A stretch of DNA of 64,000 nt from Streptomyces sp. NBC_00510 (GTDB lineage: Bacteria > Actinomycetota > Actinomycetes > Streptomycetales > Streptomycetaceae): positions 9,968,001 to 10,032,000 of the forward strand of contig CP107851.1 of NCBI GenBank assembly GCA_036013505.1, given 5' to 3'. Below are positions 16,987 to 24,783 of the stretch, one piece after another (positions within the stretch are counted from its first letter, which is position 1; the number at the start of each line of letters is the position of its first letter). The translations under genes and the position numbers were made by a program. The notes under the pieces are model-generated. The model made no database searches, was not told the DNA's origin, and worked only from the letters and a program-made list of their open reading frames with translations.

Positions 16987-19281
16987 ATGGCGGACGGGCC
17001 GGACGAGTTAGAGGGAGCGCCTGCAGGCGGTGGTCGGCCGCTGAAGGTCTTCGTTAGCTACTCGCGGCGTGACTTCCACTTCGCAGAGGCGGTGACCGCG
17101 GCGCTGTGGGCACGCGAACGGTTGGATCCCTGGCTCGATCTGCAGCGGCTGCGTCCAGGGATGGACTGGGAGGCCGCGTGGGACGACGCGCTGGAGACGG
17201 CCGATGCGCTCCTGCTGCTGGCCTCGCCCGCGGCGATTGCCTCCGAGTACGTTCGCCTGGAGTGGGGCAGGGCGCTGGAGCGCAGGATCCCGGTGTACGT
17301 CGGCCTGGTCGCGGGCACCGTTGTGCCGTCCGAGCTGGACGGTTTTCCCGTGCATGATCTGCGCGTTCGTTTCTGGCAGCGGATGCACATGCTCGGCGAA
17401 GAGATCGTCGGGACCGGGGAACGGCTTGAAAGCGGGTCGGGCGCTGAGCCGGGCGGCGAGGAGTCGAAGCCGGGTCGGCTGGTGCCGCAGCGACTGTCGC
17501 TGCCTCGGGTGCCCGCCTCGATAGCTGGGTTCGTGGTCTGTGCCGTGATCATGGGTGCCGCCCTTGTGTGGGCGAGTGTGCTCATGGTGAGGCTGGACGT
17601 CTCGGTTGGGCATCTTGCCGGGAGCCCTTTTGACGAGCCGACTCTGCGGCGGCAGAGCAACGCGCTGAACGGGCTTCGCCTGGGCCGCTGGCACAGTGTG
17701 CAGTACATCCTCCTCACGCTGACCGCGATGGTGGCCCCGTTCGGACCGGCGATGCTGGCTGTGGCGGTCGGCCTCGCGCGGCGGAGCTGCGGCTGGGTCT
17801 CGCTCGTGGTCGCGGTCGGTAGCGGCGGGGCTGTGTCGGCTGCGTGCGGTTTCAGCGTTAGGGCGATCCTGGCTCTGCCGGACATCGGCGATCCCACAGT
17901 GGCGAGGGAGGTCTGGCCCACTCCGGCGGCGGTGACCGAGGATGCGGCCGCCGTGGCCCGGGCCCTGGCCGTAGCCGTCGCGGCCGCGGTGGTCTGCCTG
18001 GGCTGCGCGTTGTGGTCCCGGTGGTTCTACCTGTGGCTGCCCGCCGGGATGGGCGTCGCCTACCAGCGTCGCCGTGCCACCGAGGTCCCGTATGTAGGCT
18101 CGGGACCGAGGCGGGGTGCCCTGCGTCCGAGTCGGAACCCGGGACTCCGGGCAGGGTGGCGGGAGATCTGGCAGTTGGCTGGTGAGACCCAGCTCGGGGC
18201 GGGGCAGCCGGGGGTGCCGCGGCGCGGCAGGGACCCGCGGTTTCTGTGGGAATGGCGACTGCTGTGCATGCGGAACGGGGTCGGGCAGAGGCGACCGGTT
18301 GGGAACGTCGTCCTGCAGGTGCAGTGCCTGGCGCAGGCCGACGAGTCCGTGGCCGAATTCCTGCGCACGGCCCTACAAATGGCGGGCGTTGGGGCAAGCT
18401 CTGACACGAGCACTGAGACTGTGGCACCGGCGGGCTGGACGCTTGTTCTCGTCAGCTCGCATGTGGACTGGGCGGATGTGACGGAGGCCATCAGGGAGCG
18501 GGCACCGCGTGCGATTTGCGTGCTGCTGGACCAGGTGGATATACCTGACGACAACGGGGCGCTGAGGCGCTATCAGTGGCTGGATTTCCGTGAACAGCGT
18601 CCGGAACATCTCTTCGCCCTGGTCGCCGCGGTGTGCCGACCCGACTCCGCGCCAGGCCTGGCGGACCCCGTGCCTGTCCCGGTCGTCGCCGACCGGTTCC
18701 GGGCCCCGCTTGAGTCGCGTGCGCTCGTTTCCATGTTCCGGGTGGCCGCGGCGTTCGCTCCGGGGTTCGCCCTTGCGCGACTGGTCTTCGCGCCGACGAG
18801 TCCGCAGAGCATAGCCCTGGCCGTCCTGGCCGTCGCTTCTGCGGCGGTACTTCTCCGGATGGCCGGCCGACTGGCCGCCCGGCGCCTGACGCCCCCCCAG
18901 CTCACCCGATCCCACACGCTTGCCTTGGCACTGGCAGTGCTCTGGTGCGCGACGGGCGCCTCGATCCTCTGGACCCCGGTGCTGCCCGCAGAAGGCGTCC
19001 AGATGTTCCTGCCCAAGGACCGGCCCGGTGCGGGGATCCTTGTCGTCGCCCTCGTGGCAGGGCTGTGCGGGTGCATCGTTGCCCTCGCCCTGCCACCGCT
19101 CCCGTTTCTCTACTCCGCTCGCCGCTCCTGGCTTCCCAGGGCCAAGGCGATGTGGCCCCGGCGACCGCTGCGTGCGGCACGTACTTCCTGGGATGGTTAC
19201 ACCCTGCTGCTGGCCTGGCTCCTCTTCGCATCCGGCATGTTCCTCTATATGAACTGCGTGCAGGTCAACATCGATTGGTAG
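16987..19281 (+). CDS. Membrane protein with N-terminal TIR domain and a second TIR-like domain
   Basis: 764 residues from the ATG at 16987. Residues 20-150 are a bacterial TIR_2 domain: KVFVSYSRRDF strand A, DPWLDLQRLRPGMDW BB-loop region, and ASEYVRLEWGRAL with E92 at the position of the NADase catalytic glutamate. About four transmembrane helices follow (from 176). A cytoplasmic segment at about 445-551 (VQCLAQADESVAEFLRTAL, then GWTLVLVSSHVDWADVTEAI) reads as a degenerate second TIR, then about five more helices. Bacterial TIRs cleave NAD+ in abortive infection. The eighth codon is TTA, so translation should depend on bldA. Single-gene unit. Confidence 0.78.
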   Translation: MADGPDELEGAPAGGGRPLKVFVSYSRRDFHFAEAVTAALWARERLDPWLDLQRLRPGMDWEAAWDDALETADALLLLASPAAIASEYVRLEWGRALERRIPVYVGLVAGTVVPSELDGFPVHDLRVRFWQRMHMLGEEIVGTGERLESGSGAEPGGEESKPGRLVPQRLSLPRVPASIAGFVVCAVIMGAALVWASVLMVRLDVSVGHLAGSPFDEPTLRRQSNALNGLRLGRWHSVQYILLTLTAMVAPFGPAMLAVAVGLARRSCGWVSLVVAVGSGGAVSAACGFSVRAILALPDIGDPTVAREVWPTPAAVTEDAAAVARALAVAVAAAVVCLGCALWSRWFYLWLPAGMGVAYQRRRATEVPYVGSGPRRGALRPSRNPGLRAGWREIWQLAGETQLGAGQPGVPRRGRDPRFLWEWRLLCMRNGVGQRRPVGNVVLQVQCLAQADESVAEFLRTALQMAGVGASSDTSTETVAPAGWTLVLVSSHVDWADVTEAIRERAPRAICVLLDQVDIPDDNGALRRYQWLDFREQRPEHLFALVAAVCRPDSAPGLADPVPVPVVADRFRAPLESRALVSMFRVAAAFAPGFALARLVFAPTSPQSIALAVLAVASAAVLLRMAGRLAARRLTPPQLTRSHTLALALAVLWCATGASILWTPVLPAEGVQMFLPKDRPGAGILVVALVAGLCGCIVALALPPLPFLYSARRSWLPRAKAMWPRRPLRAARTSWDGYTLLLAWLLFASGMFLYMNCVQVNIDW

Positions 19282-19612
19282 GGCGGGACGCGACGTCGAC
19301 CCGTCAGGCTTGCGGCGGTTGCGCTGCGATTGCCGGAACGGCACGGCCGAAGCTGAGCAGCGCTGGTCAAACGAAAAACACGGAACGATCGAGATTGGCC
19401 ATGTCTGCTGGCGCTTGCTGCCCGGCCATGCACGGGTCACTGGGCTGGGGCCCGTTGGGGGTCGTGCGGGCAGCCGGGACATGGCTGGAGTCGATCACCG
19501 CCGATGGCCAGTTGATCTATCTGCTTGGGCGCCCGCAGTCGAGTCAGGTGGAGTCTTTCGCCTTACAGTTTGCTCATATAAACCGGTTGCAACTTGTACC
19601 CGAGAGGTTCAG
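19282..19612. other. AT-richer intergenic region
   Basis: No gene. The last 60 bases before the next ATG are distinctly less GC-rich and include AACTTG and GAGAGG, the latter a usable ribosome binding site. Confidence 0.4.
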
Positions 19613-19885
19613 ATGCTCTACCGGAGCCCTGTGGACTTTTGCGCCGAGTACGCCAGATCGCGCAATAGCGAAAAAATCGGTGTATTCGACGTCGTGACCA
19701 GGCTGGACGAGGTGACCGTCGTCAGCGAGACCCCGGAGACGACGCGGATCGAGGCGGTGTGGTTCTCCTATGGCCACGATCCGGATTCCGGGTACTACGA
19801 CGTTTTTGAGCGTACCGCCGTGGTCCTGGTCAAGCAGGACGCCGGGTGGCGTTTGCACTCCGAAGAATTTCTCGGCTATCAGTGA
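19613..19885 (+). CDS. Small hypothetical protein, NTF2-like ending
   Basis: 90 residues from an ATG with GAGAGG upstream. Acidic and beta-rich; the end (TAVVLVKQDAGWRLHSEEF) resembles the last strands of NTF2/SnoaL proteins. Codon use is less GC-biased than its neighbours, suggesting recent acquisition or a truncated ancestor. No function can be given. Confidence 0.5.
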   Translation: MLYRSPVDFCAEYARSRNSEKIGVFDVVTRLDEVTVVSETPETTRIEAVWFSYGHDPDSGYYDVFERTAVVLVKQDAGWRLHSEEFLGYQ

Positions 19886-20116
19886 CAGCTGATGGGCGTC
19901 TGCGACCCTCCACCACCGTGCGCGCCTATGTCACCGCCGTCACCGGCACGCTTGCCGACCGGGCCTCCGGGCTTGCTGAAGATCCGCTTGGTTGCCGGGT
20001 AGCTTTTGCGCTGCTGGTGGTGGCAACGGCGCGGGACCCCGGTTCGTGTCGCCCCGGGGTCCCGTAGTGGGGGAGTGTGCACAGTCGCTGAGTTCAACGA
20101 TGGACTGCAGGCGGTG

Positions 20117-20622
20117 TTACACCCACTCAACGCCCGTTTCCTGTAGGGCGGTGCGCTGGTTAGGGGTGAGTTTGTCGCGTCTGGTTTTGGTGTTGGAGAT
20201 CCACACGCCGAGTCGGACCGCCACCGGCTCTGCTTCGCCTTCGATCACGATTTCTTCGCTGTGGCCTCGTGGTACGGGCTGGCCCGTTCCCTCTCGTTCG
20301 GTCCATCGGGCGAGCGCGGTCAGGCCGCGTTGGAAGGCCTGCTGCGCCTTGGCCGACGGCTTCACACCAGCGTCGTGCCCGGCCGGGGGAGGGGTGGGCT
20401 GTTTGGCGGGTGTGATGCCGAGTGCGGTGAGTCGTTGCTGCTGCTCGGCGCTGAGCTCGGCCCAGTTCCTGGATTGCCGTACCAGCCAGGCCCCAAGATC
20501 ATCGCCTTCGTACATCACGCCGGGCTGGATGCCGGCCACTGTGCCGTCGAGTTCGGTCGTGGCGAGGTCGGCCAGGATGGCGTGGTGGCGTTGCTAGTCC
20601 AGTGGCCAGGGGCAGTTCCAGA
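20117..20622 (-). pseudogene. C-terminal remnant of helicase-associated-domain protein
   Basis: The minus strand encodes about 165 residues homologous to the last part of the intact helicase (24784-25291): GVMYEGDDLGAWLVRQSRNW, ELSAEQQQRL, RLGVWISNTKTRRDKL and the ending ETGVEWV. The upstream part (the WNCPWPLDW region) ends sharply at 20622, and a frame change is needed near 20530. All helicase motor motifs are absent. It is more diverged from the intact gene than the 9.4 kb copy. Confidence 0.8.
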
Positions 20623-20874
20623 GAAGACAAAAAACAGGAAGAGGAGGGGCGCAGGGCGTGTAGAAGCTGGCGCGATGTCCCGCTGGCGTTCCTGGCCTTC
20701 GTGCTGTTGGGCGTAACTGTCCTGGACTTTATGGTAGCCCTCGTCCGCCTCGTATTCGGGTTCTCCACCGCCAAGCTGGCAGACGCTCTGATCAGGCTGG
20801 TCGTAGGAGGGCTGATTTCCTGCGCGCTGCTGTGGATATTCGGCCCACCTCAAATCAAGGAAGAGGACGGATAG
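20602..20874 (+). CDS. Small two-helix membrane protein
   Basis: 90 residues from a GTG at 20602, a start that lies inside the helicase remnant. A charged N-terminus (REDKKQEEEGRR) is followed by two hydrophobic helices (VPLAFLAFVLLGVTVLDFMV and RLVVGGLISCALLWIFG) and a short acidic tail. Because its 5' end is built from the old helicase sequence, it may be a chimera formed by insertion. Function unknown; it precedes the NB-ARC gene by 120 bp in the same direction. Confidence 0.45.
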   Translation: MARGSSREDKKQEEEGRRACRSWRDVPLAFLAFVLLGVTVLDFMVALVRLVFGFSTAKLADALIRLVVGGLISCALLWIFGPPQIKEEDG

Positions 20875-20994
20875 GCCGCGGAACTAGCGACTGAGACTCG
20901 GTCGAGGAGGGAAGCGGTAGACGGGTTGCGCCATTGTGCCTTCCTGCCCCGGCCGGAGGCGTCATGCTGCTCGGGACAGGCTGAAGGGGGCGAT

Positions 20995-23733
20995 GTGCGG
21001 GGAGCGAGCGCGCGGGCCGGGTCGGCGGCTGCGGCAGGAGCGGCGTTGGTTGCGGCCGGGACGGCTGTGGTCACGAACTACGTTACGGCGACAGTTCCGG
21101 CCTGGGCTCAGGATCCCCGGTTGGTGTGGCCCGTCTTTGGTGTTCTGGTCCTTGCCGCGGTCGGACTTCAGCTCTGGGCCCGAAGCCTGGATGCCAACGC
21201 AGGACGCGCGCATCCGCAGCAGCTTCCCTTGGAACGGGTGCTGGTCGGCAGGCTCGGGTCGCTCGCGCCCGTACACACTGGCCGGCCAGTTCGCGGCCGG
21301 GGGACCGAGCTGGCCGCGCTGCGGACGATGTTGCATCGTCCCGCCGGCCGGTTTGCGGTGCTGTGTGGCACGGGAGGCGTCGGCAAGACCACTCTGGCCG
21401 CCCTGCTGGCAGAGCACGCCAGTGCACAAGGCATGCCGGTGTTCTGGGTGTCGTGGCGCGATGAGCCGGACCTGGCTGAACAGATGACCCGGGTCGCGCT
21501 CGCCTGCGGGCTGCCTGAGGAACAACTGGAGGCCGTCCGTGCCGGTCGGGGGAGCTTGCCGGACGTGGTGTGGCAGCAGCTTGCCCGAGGACGTCCATGG
21601 CTGCTGGTCGTGGACAATGCCGACCAGCCCGCTGCGGTGGGTCCCGGAAGTGAGCCCCTGACCAACTATCGCGGCTGGATCCGCCCCGGCGGCAGCGGAC
21701 TTCTGCTGGTCACCAGCCGCGACACTCACCCCGACACCTGGGGCAGCCGTGCCGTTCTACACCGCTTGGCCCCCCTCGACGCAGATGCCGGTGCTAGCAC
21801 GCTGCTCGACGGCGCGCCCGACGCGGGCACCCTCGAGGACGCGCGGCTGTTGGCCGACAGGCTCGGCGGCCTCCCTCTTGCGCTCCACGCCGTCAGCCGC
21901 TACCTGGCCGCCGTCGCCAGCCGATACCGCACGTTCACCAATTACATGCAAGCCCTGGACCACGAACTTTCTGAGCTGCTCGGAGCCGAACACCCTGACG
22001 CGGCTGACCCGGACGTTGCCCGCACCCTCGTCCGCCACACCTGGGACCTCTCCCTGGACCAGCTCACGTTCAGCGGCAACACCCGTGCGCGCCACGTCCT
22101 GCGCCTGCTGTCGCTGTTCGGCCCCGCGCCGATTCCGTTGCCCGTCATCAGCCCGAGCCTGGTGACGGTGGCCACCGGCCAAGCGGCAACGGCGGCTGAC
22201 ATTGAAGCGGCGATCAACGGCCTGCACACCTACGGTCTCGTGGACACTCCCGACACCGGCCCGGACGGCTCGGCCATCGCGCAGGTGTCACTCCACCCCC
22301 TGATCCGGGAGATTTCCGCCCTCGCCCTGACGGACGAGTTCCTGGATCCGAGCCACTGGTATCAGGCCGTTACCGATCACATGGTCGCCGCTGTGCAACG
22401 CCTGAACAGCACGAGCCCTGCCGACTGGCCCATTGCCAGACTCCTGGCGCCCCACGTACTTGCCATCGCCGAACTCGAGGGATGCCGTGACAGCCTCGAA
22501 CTCGCCAGCGCACAGCATTTGTTGGCGCAGCTTCTCAGCGCTGCCGGCGACATGTCCGGGGCCCTTCGTTTGAACCGCCAGGCAGCGGCCACGCGCACCC
22601 GAGTCCTGGGACCGGACCACCCAGACACGCTGCACAGCCGCAACAGGCTCGGCATCACGCTGCACGGTCTCAGGCAGAACGCGGACGCCGTCGAGCTGCA
22701 CGAGCAGAACATCATCGATCGCGTACGTGTTCTCGGACCGGATCACCCAGACACCCTGAGCAGCCGCAGCAACCTCGCCAACGCGCTCGGCGGTCTAACC
22801 CGTCACACCGAAGCAGTCGACCTGCACCGGCAGAACCTCGCGGACCGAGCGCGCGTTCTGGGACCGGATCATTCCGACACCCTGGAGAGTCGCAGCGGCC
22901 TCGGCCGCGAACTTGTCTCCCTCGGCCGGTTCACCGAAGCACACGATCTGTTTGAGCGTAACCTCATCGCTCGGACCCGTGTGCTGGGGCCGGATCACCC
23001 CGACACACTGGAGGCCCGCAACGACCTTGCATCCGCACTGATGAGTCTCGACCGACAGGCGGAAGCGGCAAATCTGTTCGAGCGTAACCTGATCGACCGG
23101 ACCCGTGTGCTTGGTCCAGATCATCCGGACACACTGGACACCCGGAGCAACCTCGCTCTGGTGATGGACGTCAGCGGCCGGTACGCAGAAGCAATCGAGC
23201 AGTTCCGGCAGTGCCTCGCCGACTACACACGGGTCCTGGGACCGGATCACGCCCACACCCTGAGCGCCCGCAACAACGTCGCCAATGCGCTGAACCACCT
23301 CGGACGGCATGCGGAAGCAATCGACTTTCACCGGCAGAACCTCATCGACTACACGCGGGTGCTGGGACCGGACCACCCGGACACTCGGAGTAGCCGCAAC
23401 AACCTTGCCAACGCTCTCAACGATGGGGGCCGGCATGCGGAAGCAGCTGATTTGCACCGGCAGAATCTCGTCGATCACACACGGGAGCGGGGACCGGACC
23501 ACCCCGGCACTCTGACCAGTCGCAACAACCTCGCTATGGCGCTGCACCGTCTCGGCCAGCACGCGGAAGCAGTCGAGCAGTTCCGGCGGGTCCTCGACGA
23601 CCGCACACGCGTACTGGGACCGGACCACCCAAACACCTTGCGCAGCCGCACGAACCTGGCCGTCGCGGAGAGGCGGATGGCTCGGTCACGACGCTGGTAC
23701 GTCAGACCATGGCGCCGCGTTGACGCCGGCTGA
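20995..23733 (+). CDS. Membrane-anchored NB-ARC/TPR STAND protein
   Basis: 912 residues from a GTG at 20995 with AAGGGGG upstream (a TTG at 20926 is the longer option). Two hydrophobic helices (10-31, 43-62) precede an NB-ARC ATPase: Walker A GTGGVGKTT (125-133), Walker B WLLVVDNAD, sensor SGLLLVTSRD and GGLPLAL. A winged-helix region follows, then nine kinesin-light-chain-type TPRs of 42 residues with the recurring signature RVLGPDHPDTL. This is an NLR-like architecture: TPRs sense a ligand or partner and the ATPase acts as a switch. No effector domain is visible, so it may recruit a separate effector or be regulatory. Confidence 0.85.
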   Translation: MRGASARAGSAAAAGAALVAAGTAVVTNYVTATVPAWAQDPRLVWPVFGVLVLAAVGLQLWARSLDANAGRAHPQQLPLERVLVGRLGSLAPVHTGRPVRGRGTELAALRTMLHRPAGRFAVLCGTGGVGKTTLAALLAEHASAQGMPVFWVSWRDEPDLAEQMTRVALACGLPEEQLEAVRAGRGSLPDVVWQQLARGRPWLLVVDNADQPAAVGPGSEPLTNYRGWIRPGGSGLLLVTSRDTHPDTWGSRAVLHRLAPLDADAGASTLLDGAPDAGTLEDARLLADRLGGLPLALHAVSRYLAAVASRYRTFTNYMQALDHELSELLGAEHPDAADPDVARTLVRHTWDLSLDQLTFSGNTRARHVLRLLSLFGPAPIPLPVISPSLVTVATGQAATAADIEAAINGLHTYGLVDTPDTGPDGSAIAQVSLHPLIREISALALTDEFLDPSHWYQAVTDHMVAAVQRLNSTSPADWPIARLLAPHVLAIAELEGCRDSLELASAQHLLAQLLSAAGDMSGALRLNRQAAATRTRVLGPDHPDTLHSRNRLGITLHGLRQNADAVELHEQNIIDRVRVLGPDHPDTLSSRSNLANALGGLTRHTEAVDLHRQNLADRARVLGPDHSDTLESRSGLGRELVSLGRFTEAHDLFERNLIARTRVLGPDHPDTLEARNDLASALMSLDRQAEAANLFERNLIDRTRVLGPDHPDTLDTRSNLALVMDVSGRYAEAIEQFRQCLADYTRVLGPDHAHTLSARNNVANALNHLGRHAEAIDFHRQNLIDYTRVLGPDHPDTRSSRNNLANALNDGGRHAEAADLHRQNLVDHTRERGPDHPGTLTSRNNLAMALHRLGQHAEAVEQFRRVLDDRTRVLGPDHPNTLRSRTNLAVAERRMARSRRWYVRPWRRVDAG

Positions 23734-23831
23734 ACCTACCCTGCTATCCGCGGCCAGCGTTCCCTGCGGCCGCGGCGACCGGCGTCGTGGAGGCAGGAGT
23801 CTCCCGAACTTGGCCGTCTCACTCGCAATAG

Positions 23832-23852
23832 CCTCTGATCATGAATCAGAGG
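23832..23852. terminator. Perfect 8-bp hairpin after the STAND gene
   Basis: CCTCTGAT, a five-base loop and ATCAGAGG, about 100 bp past the NB-ARC stop. There is no T-run, so it may be a weak terminator or RNA-processing element. The rest of 23734-24082 shows no gene. Confidence 0.4.
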
Positions 23853-24082
23853 GAGGGCGAGAACGCGCAGATTTTGGAAGCACGGGAGTTGCTCAGAGCG
23901 AGGAACCGTGCCGTGCCGTGTATGCCGCTCATGGAGGCGAACAGGGGCAGGGCCAAGCTCCCCATGCGCGGTCCCGGCCCGGCTGCTCGCTGCGCCGTGG
24001 GTGGTATCAGCGCATGCCGACCCTGGCACGGCCGGCACACTCGGGCTCGCCCGGCTGCCGGCATGTTGAAAGACTCCTGGCC

Positions 24083-24694
24083 ATGACGTCGATTGATCAC
24101 GACGTGCACCAGGCTTGGGACCGTATCGGTACCTGGTTCCAGGAACTTCCCCAGAAGGCCCCTGTGAGAGCGGCTGCAGACGAGAGCCACCTTCGCGCGA
24201 CCGAGGCAGACCTTGGGGTGAGTTTTCCCGCCGACCTGGTCGCGTGGTGGACCCTGCCGCGCGTCAGTGCCGACTACTGGATCCCGGAAGCGTTTGCTCC
24301 TGTGAGCCTGGAAGAAGCTCTGGAGACGAGAGAGGTCTGGTTGCTTGTCGCGGAACAGGAAGGGACCGCCCTGGACGCGAACGGCGAACCGGAACCACGT
24401 TTCCTGCCCTGGTTTCTGCCGATCGCGATGAGCCCTGGCGGTGACGGTCTCATCGTCGACTTGCGGCCCGGTGATTCGTACGGCGCAGTCTTCCTGTGGG
24501 ACCACGAGACCTGGATCCTCGGAGTGGAGCTGTGGAGTTCGGTGGCTGCCATGCTCCAAGACGTCGCAGCCGCCTTCCAGTCAGGGACGCCGGCCCTGCT
24601 CCGCCACGCTTCCCTCGGCGGCACCACACAGCCGCGTGTCCCCGTCGTGGACGACGCTGGCGATCTGCTCTGGGAGCCGGCAGAACACCGATAG
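24083..24694 (+). CDS. SMI1/KNR4 (SUKH) family protein
   Basis: 203 residues from an ATG at 24083. The order ATEADLGVSFPADLVAWW, then FLPIAMSPGGDGLIVDLRPG and YGAVFLWDHETW, is the SUKH core found in SMI1/KNR4 proteins. In bacteria many SUKH proteins are immunity proteins for polymorphic or contact-dependent toxins; others are regulatory. No toxin gene is adjacent, so it is either an orphan immunity gene or serves a trans toxin (inference). Confidence 0.8.
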   Translation: MTSIDHDVHQAWDRIGTWFQELPQKAPVRAAADESHLRATEADLGVSFPADLVAWWTLPRVSADYWIPEAFAPVSLEEALETREVWLLVAEQEGTALDANGEPEPRFLPWFLPIAMSPGGDGLIVDLRPGDSYGAVFLWDHETWILGVELWSSVAAMLQDVAAAFQSGTPALLRHASLGGTTQPRVPVVDDAGDLLWEPAEHR

Positions 24695-24783
24695 TGCACG
24701 TCCCTGCCGCATCCAGGCCGATGTTCCGGTTGAGCGCTTCCGCCTGCGCCTGGCCCGACTGCCGGGACCTGCCGCATAGGGCG

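Noticed and set aside
22795..23628. 277-residue minus-strand frame with periodic sequence
   Set aside because: Periodicity comes from the TPR gene on the plus strand (126-bp coding repeat).
22590..23650. Tandem DNA repeat or CRISPR-like array
   Set aside because: The 126-bp period is imperfect at DNA level, lies in frame and encodes nine TPRs; there are no spacers or cas genes.
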